Translations under genes and position numbers: made by a program
Part shown: in pieces, positions 1 to 6,646 of the stretch
How the letters are laid out: every line of letters starts with the position of its first letter
Position numbering within the stretch: the first letter of the stretch is position 1
NCBI GenBank assembly: GCA_913064935.1
Contig: CAJYBF010000016.1
Span: forward strand, 1-10,644
Origin: an uncultured Mollicutes bacterium
Lineage (GTDB): Bacteria > Bacillota_I > Bacilli_A > MAG-NZ
Direction of reading: 5' to 3'
DNA length: 10,644 bases
Notes under the pieces: generated by a model
The model's database searches: none
What the model was told of the DNA's origin: nothing
What the model saw: only the letters and a program-made list of their open reading frames with translations

Positions 1-3
1 CAT
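1..3 (-). other. Start codon of the next downstream gene (cut by window edge)
   Basis: The last three bases of the minus strand read ATG. They lie five bases after the TAA stop of the cadherin-like gene (minus strand TAAGTAAAATG). The spacing and A-rich leader resemble the other gene junctions in this window, so this is probably the start of the next gene in the block. No coding sequence is available to identify it. Confidence 0.4.
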
Positions 4-8
4 TTTAC

Positions 9-743
9 TTATAATTCTCCTGATACAGAATCAGCAATTTTAAAACTAAATTTTTCATCATTATTACCATCTTCAAGACTTATATTAACATAAGTTAGTA
101 AAGAGGAATCAATGCTTGTAAATGGTATGATTTGACCATCTACAACTAGTACTCCGTCTAAATATAGATTTCCGAACAAAGGCACAGTTTCAATTAATAA
201 ATTTAATGCTATATCACTTTCTGGATCAGAATAGGCTGGATTAAGTCCAGTAGTAAGCATAGCTCTTGTAAAAGTTACTGTTTCACCTACTGTAATATCT
301 AGCTCCCCATCACCAACTTGACTTGGTGGTTGATTAACGTTACTTGATACAACAAATGTCACAATCTTTGGAGATGTAGTAAAAGTGGATGAACCTACGT
401 CTGAAACTAGAAATTCCATAAAGCCATCAGAATAACCATCAGTATCAGTATCATCTGAAACATAAGTTAAATCACCTGCTGTTAATTCAGCAGAAGTAAT
501 GACATCATTTAAAGATACAGGAGTTACTCCTTTTAATAATTGACCTTGAACTGGAAGAGATGTTATTTTTATAGATTCTAATGCATCATCTTCTGGATCT
601 GAATATGCAGGAGTAGTTTCAGTAGTGAAATTTGCAAGTGTAAATACATGTGTAGAATTATAATCTAAAGGTATGCTTAACCATCCAGATGAACTTGGAG
701 GCTGATTAGTTCTTGCAGATATACTCAATGTTATTACACCCAT
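9..743 (-). CDS. Cadherin-like tandem-repeat protein, probable virion surface or head decoration protein
   Basis: From the ATG at 743 this encodes 244 residues. A longer form beginning with TTG at 764 would add seven residues; I prefer ATG because the TTG falls inside the T-tail of an upstream hairpin. The protein has two copies of one domain with an exact 124-residue period: NQPPS at about residues 13 and 137, and PAYSDPE at about 45 and 169. The Asp/Gly-rich beta-strand pattern (YSDPE, then LTYVSDD or LTYVNIS, then DG) is like cadherin or CSPG/NG2-type Ig-like repeats. Such repeats occur in phage decoration, fibre and adhesion proteins. The second copy is about 16 residues short and lacks the final strand. 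No clear signal peptide or membrane segment is visible. It follows the portal gene directly, a position that fits an accessory head protein. The structural role is inferred. Confidence 0.75.
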   Translation of the reverse strand: MGVITLSISARTNQPPSSSGWLSIPLDYNSTHVFTLANFTTETTPAYSDPEDDALESIKITSLPVQGQLLKGVTPVSLNDVITSAELTAGDLTYVSDDTDTDGYSDGFMEFLVSDVGSSTFTTSPKIVTFVVSSNVNQPPSQVGDGELDITVGETVTFTRAMLTTGLNPAYSDPESDIALNLLIETVPLFGNLYLDGVLVVDGQIIPFTSIDSSLLTYVNISLEDGNNDEKFSFKIADSVSGEL

Positions 744-761
744 AATGATTTTGTTGTATAA

Positions 762-792
762 CAAAAATACCTTTTTTTTTCAAAAAAGGCAT
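762..792 (-). terminator. Hairpin with T-tail between portal and cadherin-like genes
   Basis: On the minus strand ATGCCTTTTTT pairs with AAAAAAGGTAT around a GAAA loop, giving ten base pairs and one C/A mismatch, followed by TTTTG. It lies 26 bases past the portal stop, as expected of an intrinsic terminator. The stem is mostly A-T with only two G-C pairs, so termination may be weak. It lies immediately downstream of the TATAAT-like motif at 798-810, so it could instead be a 5' hairpin of the next transcript. Confidence 0.5.
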
Positions 793-797
793 TTCTA

Positions 798-810
798 TAT
801 TATAGCTAAA
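798..810 (-). promoter_or_regulatory. Shared motif TTTAGCTATAATA, copy 2
   Basis: The minus strand reads TTTAGCTATAATA seven bases past the portal stop codon. The same 13 bases occur before the portal gene at 3268-3280, and the match continues imperfectly downstream (TAGAAA here, GAGGAA there). It contains a perfect TATAAT, but no TTGACA-like box sits 16-18 bases upstream, so it would be a -10-only or phage-specific promoter, or an RNA-level signal. The function is inferred only from its repetition in two intergenic gaps. Confidence 0.4.
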
Positions 811-817
811 GTATCTA

Positions 818-3214
818 TTACTTACTCATAGATGTTTTGTTTGCTTGTTTTCTTTTAATCTCAATCTCTTTGTCTTTTCTTGACATGATATCATTATGTT
901 TCTTCATATCATTTGATTGAGCATTTTGTTTTATACCTAATTCAGCTTCAAATTTAGCAAAATCATTATCATCGTTATCAACGCCTCTTTCATTATTTTC
1001 TTTTTGAATTCTAGAAGTTTCAGCATTAAGTTCTGCTATATATCTTTTAGTTTCATCTTCTCTATTGAATTTCTCAAGATCAACCCTAATAACCTCTTCT
1101 TCTCTACGCTTGTCTTCTTCAAGTTGTGCTTGTATCTGTTTATTCTGATCCTCTGCACCTTTAGCTTGAGATTCTTTTAGTTGTTGTTCATCCTTCTCAA
1201 TCAATCTTTGAATTTCTCTAACTGAAGGAGAATTGTATATTTTAATCGCAGTAGAAAAAGATAACATTTGATTCTGAAGTCCCATTTGAACCATACCATC
1301 TAATTTCTGCTCCATTCTATTGATTTCATCATCATTAGAAACTTGAAGTCCATATTCTTCTTCAGCAAATTCATCACCATCAATCTCTGCTAACTGACGT
1401 GTCATATCATCAGCTATGTAAGAGAATTTTATATTTCTACCTTTAAGTGCAATTTTAGCAGTCTCAATAAGTATTTGGAAGCATCTCTTTTTACAGTAAT
1501 CATGCATTGTGAATAATTCCTCTGTAATATGATTAGATTGACTAACAGCTCTTTCTACACCACCGACAGTCTCCCTATTCTCGACTTGTCCTAAGCGTTG
1601 TCTTGAAACACCTGTTATTTCGTCCATTTGTGCTTTAGCAAACTCCATCATATCAATATGGGTTTGAATAAAGTCACCTACTCTTTGCTCTAAAACTTTA
1701 CCAGTAGTATTTCCTACGGAACCAGCAAGTTTACCTTTTGCCATTCCTTTTTGACCTTCCTTAAAACTATCTACAACAGATATACCTGACTTACGTGCAA
1801 AATATAACCATTTAGTTACAGACCATCCAGTTGGAACTTTTGCTAAATCTAACTCAACAATTGAGCCTAAATATTTGCTTAAGGCCTCGTTAACTCTATA
1901 CCATGAAATATCATAAAGATATTGAAATGGTTTAGCTCTATCCACTAAGGTTACAGATTCTTCGTCACCTGAGTTATATACTTGACCAACAATTCCACAT
2001 GAATTGAAGCTTGGCTGATCTAACTTATTATATTGTATTTCTTTTGGTTTGATCTGTAAATAAGTATCCTTACCTATTTTAACACCCTTCCACCATTGAG
2101 GTATCCATAATGTTTTACCAGTCTCACCTTTAGCTTTATCAAGAACATAATCCTCAGATCTAAATTTAGTTTGAGTCTTGCCTAATTCATCAAAGTAAGT
2201 CACCTTAATGACTTTCTTCATACTTCTCCAAAACATCCTTAGAACTCTAATATTACCAAATCCATCAGTATATGTATTTCTACCTTCAGCACTAGCTGAT
2301 CCATAAATACCAGTAGATTCAATATATGTGTCCATTCCTTCTCTCTCAAGAATTTTAAGACCTGCTATATCATCAATAGCTAAATTTTCACCATCTAAAT
2401 CTTTAGTTCCACTAATATAAGAACCTTCATCAAGTTTCTTAACCTCAAGGTCATTTAAGTCATTATAGAAATGATCTTGTATTTTACCTGGACTCCAAAA
2501 GTCATCAAGAACTATAACGTCAGAATCTTCAATCTTATTTGAATATCCACCACGTAGCGTATGAACTTTTAAAGGATTTAATTTTTCAAAAGTAACTTCT
2601 CCATTAACAATATCAAACATGTAGATTTCTTCTCCCATAATTAAGGCATCTTTAAAGCCTTGCTGGAACATAATCTTCATGTCTAATTTATTAATGTAAT
2701 GACGCATTAATAGATTAGCTCTTTTTTCTCTTACATCTTGGTAATCAAAATTAATATAATCACCATACTTTGTTAATTCTTTTTCAAGCTCTTCATCTGA
2801 TACATCAGACTGAAGCATTTCCATTAATTTTGAATCAACTAGTTTTTTCTTGTCTTCTTTAATTTTAGATAAAGTATCAGGATTTATGATCTGTACAGAC
2901 CAATCAAACTTCCTTCTCTTCTCTTCACCTACAAGTACATTTACTCTAGGTGTTATAATAGGATAATGCTGTCTAGCATCTGGTACGAAGAATTTCTCTA
3001 ATCCACCTGGATTAAGAATTAACTTCATATCAGCAACATCAACCTTACCGTTGTAAAGATTGAGGTTTATTTTCTTATTCTTTAATTTCCTACGCACAGC
3101 AGAATTGTTCAGATAACTATTGTCATCTGCCCAGTCTAAGTGATCTCTTCTCCATTGTTTGCCTTTACTCTTATGAGATATTTTTTGGCTAGGAAAGTTT
3201 TTTGTCTCTGACAT
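818..3214 (-). CDS. Portal protein, crAss-like phage type
   Basis: This 798-residue protein is probably the dodecameric portal that forms the DNA-translocation channel at one head vertex, docks the terminase during packaging and later the tail. I recognise it as crAss-like from its size, its place right after the large terminase, and motifs including YPIITPRVNVLVGEE (84-98), ALIMGEEIYMFDI (190-202) and GVSRQRLGQ...GGVERAVSQS (535-560). The last motif is followed by a long helical stretch, as in the stem/wing part of portals. The C-terminal 130 residues (about 665-798) are rich in Lys, Glu and Gln and look like a long coiled coil, perhaps the portal barrel. The N-terminus is basic. The ATG at 3214 lies in an AT-rich leader with no Shine-Dalgarno sequence. 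No frameshift or internal stop is seen. Identification is by remembered family pattern, not by search. Confidence 0.85.
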   Translation of the reverse strand: MSETKNFPSQKISHKSKGKQWRRDHLDWADDNSYLNNSAVRRKLKNKKINLNLYNGKVDVADMKLILNPGGLEKFFVPDARQHYPIITPRVNVLVGEEKRRKFDWSVQIINPDTLSKIKEDKKKLVDSKLMEMLQSDVSDEELEKELTKYGDYINFDYQDVREKRANLLMRHYINKLDMKIMFQQGFKDALIMGEEIYMFDIVNGEVTFEKLNPLKVHTLRGGYSNKIEDSDVIVLDDFWSPGKIQDHFYNDLNDLEVKKLDEGSYISGTKDLDGENLAIDDIAGLKILEREGMDTYIESTGIYGSASAEGRNTYTDGFGNIRVLRMFWRSMKKVIKVTYFDELGKTQTKFRSEDYVLDKAKGETGKTLWIPQWWKGVKIGKDTYLQIKPKEIQYNKLDQPSFNSCGIVGQVYNSGDEESVTLVDRAKPFQYLYDISWYRVNEALSKYLGSIVELDLAKVPTGWSVTKWLYFARKSGISVVDSFKEGQKGMAKGKLAGSVGNTTGKVLEQRVGDFIQTHIDMMEFAKAQMDEITGVSRQRLGQVENRETVGGVERAVSQSNHITEELFTMHDYCKKRCFQILIETAKIALKGRNIKFSYIADDMTRQLAEIDGDEFAEEEYGLQVSNDDEINRMEQKLDGMVQMGLQNQMLSFSTAIKIYNSPSVREIQRLIEKDEQQLKESQAKGAEDQNKQIQAQLEEDKRREEEVIRVDLEKFNREDETKRYIAELNAETSRIQKENNERGVDNDDNDFAKFEAELGIKQNAQSNDMKKHNDIMSRKDKEIEIKRKQANKTSMSK

Positions 3215-3217
3215 ATC

Positions 3218-3247
3218 TAATTATAATTACGTAAATTTACTAAATTT
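3218..3247. repeat. AT-rich palindromes in the portal gene leader
   Basis: TAATTATAATTA at 3218-3229 is a perfect 12-base palindrome. It is followed by GTAAATTTAC at 3231-3240, a perfect 10-base palindrome that overlaps an AAATTTA-C-TAAATTT inverted repeat (3233-3247). They lie between the portal start codon and the TATAAT-like motif, where an operator or a leader hairpin could sit. AT-rich DNA produces such palindromes by chance fairly often, so the function is unproven. Confidence 0.35.
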
Positions 3248-3267
3248 CTCATTATTTTTTGTTCCTC

Positions 3268-3280
3268 TATTATAGCTAAA
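3268..3280 (-). promoter_or_regulatory. Shared motif TTTAGCTATAATA, copy 1 (before portal gene)
   Basis: The minus strand reads TTTAGCTATAATA, overlapping the TAG stop codon of the large terminase gene and lying 54 bases upstream of the portal start. It contains a perfect TATAAT hexamer. The identical 13 bases recur after the portal gene at 798-810. There is no convincing -35 box at normal spacing. Two exact copies, each in the gap before the next structural gene, suggest a phage-specific promoter or processing signal. Confidence 0.45.
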
Positions 3281-5627
3281 TCATTCCAAATCCATTATTT
3301 GCGTCATCACCCATCTTTGAAACTGCTTTTTGCCAATTAGAATCTAAGAACTCATCATCATGAAAAAATGTATTTGTATTAACACTTCTAGTCTCTTCAT
3401 ATTTTGTAGTCATCTTAGCTCTATCTTCTCTAAGAATCATAACCATATCCATAGCTGAAACTCTATCTGTATTGATATCAGGATTCCAAGCTATACACTC
3501 TTTAATATATCCTATACTTCTAATTCTTCTTAAGTTTGGAATTGTTAAAGTTGTTGTTTCTCCAGATTTCTCATCATATCTTTCCTCTTCATAAGGACTT
3601 AACATCCATTGTCTTTGTAGTGTCTTTCCTAGCTTAATTACCTCTTTAGTTGTTCTTGTTCCTTTAGATCTATTACCATGTAATACAGATTTCACAATCT
3701 CCATATCTCGTAAAATATCAGGACTGTCTGCTAATAGATACAATGCATTATGATTGGAGAAGTATGAGAAGAGTCCCTTCAGGTTGTTCTCGTAGTTACT
3801 CTGAGCGTTATAGAATGATGTAAGCCTTAGGCATGTTTCATAAAATTCATCAGCTAATACTGGTCTTCCCGTGTACTCTGCCACAATTTTATCAGTCCAT
3901 AGGTCAAATATAATAATGGAAGCAAGAGAGCCACCAATAGTATAATCATTGTCAATAGGATCAATCCCACCAATATATCTATTCTCAAAAACTTTACCAT
4001 CTCTATCTTTATTAGGCATTTCAAATACTTCAATAGCTCCATCTGATTGAGCACCACCATTAACTTTAAAAGGGAAATCCCTTATTGGTGCCATATTAAT
4101 ATCATTAACCCATTTAGTAAATCCTACCTCATCGTATGTTAATTTTCCAACCCAATGAGAATCTACAAATGAATTAAGTTCTGGAGCAATATCTTCTAAA
4201 TAATCTCTTAAATCTGCAACAGGGAATGCTGTTCCCTCTGTACGCATAATAGCTTCTTGAGGAGTGATTGGCTCTTCAGCTTTAGTTTGAACAATTGTAT
4301 TAACATCAGATGAGCCATATTTAACTTGAGTTCTCTTTTTGTTAATTTCAATCATAGCACCTATAACATCGCTGTTTCCATTCTTATCCATCTTACCACG
4401 AAAGTTAAGATATGTTCCAAAGAAGAAAGCACATCTACCCTTACCATTAGTATTTCTATCAAAGACATTTGGCATTGACATTATATTGTAACCTGCAGAA
4501 TTATAAAATATCTCTTCTAATCCTTCAAAGGCACCACCCTCTACACCACCAGTACCACCAGCCATCATAAATCCAAAAGCAAATCCAGACTCTTCAACTG
4601 AAGGTTGAGCAATCTTCCAAGCAGTAAGAAAATCTTGAAACTTACCAGCTTCTTCCCATAATACTAAAGCACCCCTTTTACCCCTTGCTTTCTGAGCATC
4701 ATTTTTCAATGTAACTCCCATCACTTCATTAAGAACTCCTAATTCTACTCCTTTTACATTATCTTTATAACCCATTCTCCAATGCATATCATTTAGAGAA
4801 TCTTTTAAAGATCTTATTCTGGGCCAAGGAGTGTGTGTTGCATTCCAGTCAATAACATTGACAAATTTATTTAAAATACCATCTTTAGTTAAGTATTCTT
4901 TTTCATTAGCTATTGCAAATGATTTTACTTTTTCTTTAGCTTTTGTAGTATCACCAAGAATAAAATTCTTAGCTAACATATTTGATGCTTTTACTGAATA
5001 TCCACATCCTCTTCTCTTAAGATTAGCACCATGCATACCCTGAGCTCTTGCTTGCTCACAATAATGAAAGAACCAGTAATCAGCATCATATACGTATGCA
5101 AATCCTTCTAATCTATCAGCTTGTTTTGTTCCTTTAATTACTTCAGCTCTTAGTAATGGTGCATAATTTAACTGAAAATAATAATTCCCAGGTATCCATT
5201 CACCATCACTTTCTCTAATATATCCTTCACGACATCTCCTAGCTTCTTCCATCCAATGTTTGTAATACAATGAATTCGAGTTTTTATTAGGGAATAATTT
5301 AGTATAACAGTTATGTTTTTCAAAATGAATAGCTGCAGGTCTAAAGTAATCCATATCTTCTAATATATGTGGATTAGTTAAATCTACTGCTATCCTTCCA
5401 TTTGGATCTTTCTTTCTGATATCCATAGCAGGATCAATAGAAGTCTCAGGAAGTAATGGATTATCCCATCTAGTTAAATCTTTTGCATATTTTCTAGTAG
5501 GAGAGGCTAGATTTTGAATAAACATTATAGAATCTATATTGTCTAATAAATCTTGCTTTTCTTCTCTAGGCATGGAATTAAGCAACTCATCTGTAAGTTC
5601 AGTTTGTATGGAATTGAATTTTCTCAT
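3276..5627 (-). CDS. terL: Terminase large subunit (TerL), crAss-like
   Basis: This 783-residue protein is the packaging motor: an N-terminal ATPase that drives DNA into the prohead and a C-terminal RNase H-fold nuclease that cuts the concatemer. A non-classical Walker A-like stretch is at 205-215 (RRGCGYSVKAS). A Walker B motif is at 320-326 (ALVLWEE), with catalytic Glu at 325/326. A glycine-rich GGTGGVEGG segment (357-365) fits the coupling motif. The nuclease half starts at YIGGIDPIDND, with Asp556 as the likely first metal-binding residue, and Asp727 in DRVSAMDMVM fits the late one. The N-terminal 200 residues before the ATPase core are long, as in crAss-like TerL. The ATG abuts the stop of the preceding gene (TAAATG), and a GAGG core lies seven bases upstream. 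The gene is intact. It works with the portal encoded next and probably with the 182-residue protein just upstream. Confidence 0.92.
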   Translation of the reverse strand: MRKFNSIQTELTDELLNSMPREEKQDLLDNIDSIMFIQNLASPTRKYAKDLTRWDNPLLPETSIDPAMDIRKKDPNGRIAVDLTNPHILEDMDYFRPAAIHFEKHNCYTKLFPNKNSNSLYYKHWMEEARRCREGYIRESDGEWIPGNYYFQLNYAPLLRAEVIKGTKQADRLEGFAYVYDADYWFFHYCEQARAQGMHGANLKRRGCGYSVKASNMLAKNFILGDTTKAKEKVKSFAIANEKEYLTKDGILNKFVNVIDWNATHTPWPRIRSLKDSLNDMHWRMGYKDNVKGVELGVLNEVMGVTLKNDAQKARGKRGALVLWEEAGKFQDFLTAWKIAQPSVEESGFAFGFMMAGGTGGVEGGAFEGLEEIFYNSAGYNIMSMPNVFDRNTNGKGRCAFFFGTYLNFRGKMDKNGNSDVIGAMIEINKKRTQVKYGSSDVNTIVQTKAEEPITPQEAIMRTEGTAFPVADLRDYLEDIAPELNSFVDSHWVGKLTYDEVGFTKWVNDINMAPIRDFPFKVNGGAQSDGAIEVFEMPNKDRDGKVFENRYIGGIDPIDNDYTIGGSLASIIIFDLWTDKIVAEYTGRPVLADEFYETCLRLTSFYNAQSNYENNLKGLFSYFSNHNALYLLADSPDILRDMEIVKSVLHGNRSKGTRTTKEVIKLGKTLQRQWMLSPYEEERYDEKSGETTTLTIPNLRRIRSIGYIKECIAWNPDINTDRVSAMDMVMILREDRAKMTTKYEETRSVNTNTFFHDDEFLDSNWQKAVSKMGDDANNGFGMI

Positions 5628-6176
5628 TTACATTCCTCTTTCAAAAGTAGCTTGAGTTCTGTTACCAGATTGAGCTTTAAGTTCTTTTTCTTTAACAACT
5701 TCCTTTTCAATTTCATTTATAGCTTTTATCAGCTTAGGTATTTTTTCAACAGATGCTGTAATTTTAGATATATCATAAACATGCTTCTTTCTATCATCTC
5801 TTTCATCCATATCAATATCATCAAGAAATTGAGATATCTTTTGGAGAACTAATCTAGTACTATGAAGTAGTTTTGTGCTTGTAGTTTCTGACATCTGTTC
5901 ATAAAAATGAATAGCACGTATAATATCTTTACTATTGACTAAAAATTCTTTTGGTAAATTCAAAAAAGGCCTTATCTCTTCAGCTCTATCTTCTGGATCA
6001 AGAATGTGAATAAAGTCACTTCTATCATCAGCCATATAGTATATAAAAGCTAATGTATTATTAGCTTCAGATTTATCAGGACTCTCATCCTTATCCCATA
6101 TATCCTTAAAAGGTTTTAACAATAATTCTTGCGGTCTAAATATAACCACTTCATTTTCTATTTCAAATAAATTCAT
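5628..6176 (-). CDS. Conserved phage protein in the small-terminase position
   Basis: This encodes 182 residues directly upstream of the large terminase, joined TAAATG with no gap. The protein is acidic in its first two thirds (clusters such as DKDESPDKSEANN and MADDRSDF). It ends in a helical Lys/Glu-rich tail (about 140-170, with EIEKEVVKEKELKAQ) likely to form a coiled coil. Small terminase subunits are usually 100-200-residue helical proteins encoded just before TerL, so this is the best terS candidate here. However, I see no clear helix-turn-helix at the N-terminus, and the sequence pattern reads to me only as a conserved crAss-like protein of unknown role. An AGGAG lies just two bases before the ATG, too close for normal use. 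The start is 14 bases past the tRNA 3' end, so both may share one transcript. Confidence 0.75.
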   Translation of the reverse strand: MNLFEIENEVVIFRPQELLLKPFKDIWDKDESPDKSEANNTLAFIYYMADDRSDFIHILDPEDRAEEIRPFLNLPKEFLVNSKDIIRAIHFYEQMSETTSTKLLHSTRLVLQKISQFLDDIDMDERDDRKKHVYDISKITASVEKIPKLIKAINEIEKEVVKEKELKAQSGNRTQATFERGM

Positions 6177-6189
6177 CTCTCCTAATTAG

Positions 6190-6262
6190 TAGCGAGAGAA
6201 GGACTCGAACCTTCGACCTCTGGTATATGAACCCAGCAAGCTACCTACTGCTCTATCTCGCT
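6190..6262 (-). tRNA. tRNA with CAU anticodon (elongator Met, or Ile2)
   Basis: A full 73-base cloverleaf can be drawn. The acceptor AGCGAGA pairs perfectly with TCTCGCT, with A as discriminator. The D stem GAGC/GCTT encloses an eight-base loop containing GG. The anticodon stem CTGGG/ACCAG surrounds TTCATAT, which puts CAT at positions 34-36 after T33. The variable loop is AGGTC, and the T arm is GAAGG-TTCGAGT-CCTTC. The last anticodon-stem pair is a G-A mismatch. The fully paired first base argues against an initiator tRNA. A CAU anticodon can mean methionine or, if C34 is modified to lysidine, isoleucine reading AUA; the sequence alone does not decide. The CCA end is not encoded (ATT follows the discriminator), so host tRNA nucleotidyltransferase would be needed. 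Confidence 0.93.
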
Positions 6263-6273
6263 TATATTTCAGC

Positions 6274-6302
6274 AATATACAAAAAAATAACCTTACTGTC
6301 AA
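6274..6302 (-). promoter_or_regulatory. Sigma70-type promoter for the tRNA and packaging genes
   Basis: The minus strand has TTGACA (6302-6297), a spacer of exactly 17 bases, then TATATT (6279-6274). That is a perfect -35 box and a 5/6 match to the -10 box at ideal spacing. Initiation would fall near 6267, about five bases before the tRNA 5' end. The -35 box occupies the loop and closing pair of the upstream terminator hairpin, and the spacer holds its T-tail. Bacteroidota sigma factors usually prefer TTTG and TAnnTTTG boxes; this sequence only partly fits that pattern. Confidence 0.6.
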
Positions 6303-6310
6303 GTAAGGCT
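6281..6310 (-). terminator. Intrinsic terminator after the 102-residue gene
   Basis: On the minus strand AGCCTTACT pairs with AGTAAGGTT around a TGAC loop: nine pairs including one G-T. It is followed by A and seven T residues. It lies 27 bases past the stop codon of the 102-residue gene and before the tRNA. It should end the chaperonin and small-gene transcript. Its loop overlaps the -35 box of the following promoter. Confidence 0.8.
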
Positions 6311-6337
6311 ATCCTCATAAGTGTATGATACTTAATA

Positions 6338-6646
6338 TTACTTCTTGTCTCCTACAACTATTTTTTCTTCCACAACATCTATTTTAGTAGCTGTATCTTC
6401 AGTCCCCTCTACAACTTCTTCAGTTTCTTCAACCTCCTTATCTTCTGGAATATCAGTAATACTATTTACTTTAATCTCTTCCCTTACTTCAGCGATAGTG
6501 TTTACTTTATCACTTACTTGAGAAATAGAGCCATGTGCTTGTTTCAATTTAATTACAGCACTTCTTATTTCAATAGTTTGAGGTTCATCTTTAGATAACT
6601 CTAATGCAGAGTCAATAATTTTTAATAAATCTTGTTTTAATGACAT
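6338..6646 (-). CDS. Small protein with helical N-terminus and acidic tail, function unknown
   Basis: This encodes 102 residues whose ATG directly follows the TAA stop of the preceding gene. Residues 1-60 look helical and amphipathic (LLKIIDSALELSKDE, then VSDKVNTIAEVREEIK). From about 66 the chain is very acidic and low in complexity (PEDKEVEETEEVVEGTED), then ends in a short basic GDKK. I do not recognise a family. Acidic tails of this kind occur in scaffolding-type and DNA-mimic proteins, but nothing here proves either. It is the last gene before the terminator, so it is co-transcribed with the GroES-like gene upstream. Translation is probably coupled, since no Shine-Dalgarno sequence is visible. 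Confidence 0.75.
   Translation of the reverse strand: MSLKQDLLKIIDSALELSKDEPQTIEIRSAVIKLKQAHGSISQVSDKVNTIAEVREEIKVNSITDIPEDKEVEETEEVVEGTEDTATKIDVVEEKIVVGDKK

Noticed and set aside
3854..4060. Minus-strand hydrophobic open frame of 68 codons inside TerL
   Set aside because: It looks like a membrane protein but lies wholly within the TerL nuclease domain in another frame; hydrophobicity arises from the AT-rich composition.
4831..5043. Plus-strand open frame of 70 codons inside TerL
   Set aside because: It is antisense to conserved TerL motifs, with no supporting start context.
5553..5852. Plus-strand open frame of 99 codons across the TerL start
   Set aside because: It is antisense to TerL and the 182-residue gene, with a Phe/Leu-rich translation from A/G-rich codons on the other strand and no leader signal.
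6263..6279. Inverted repeat TATATT-N5-AATATA between terminator and tRNA
   Set aside because: It overlaps the -10 box, and its AT-only six-base arms are expected by chance; no separate function can be supported.
6321..6335. Small inverted repeat AAGT-N7-ACTT after the 102-residue gene
   Set aside because: The stem is too short and AT-rich, without a T-tail, to be called a terminator; the adjacent nine-pair hairpin is the convincing one.
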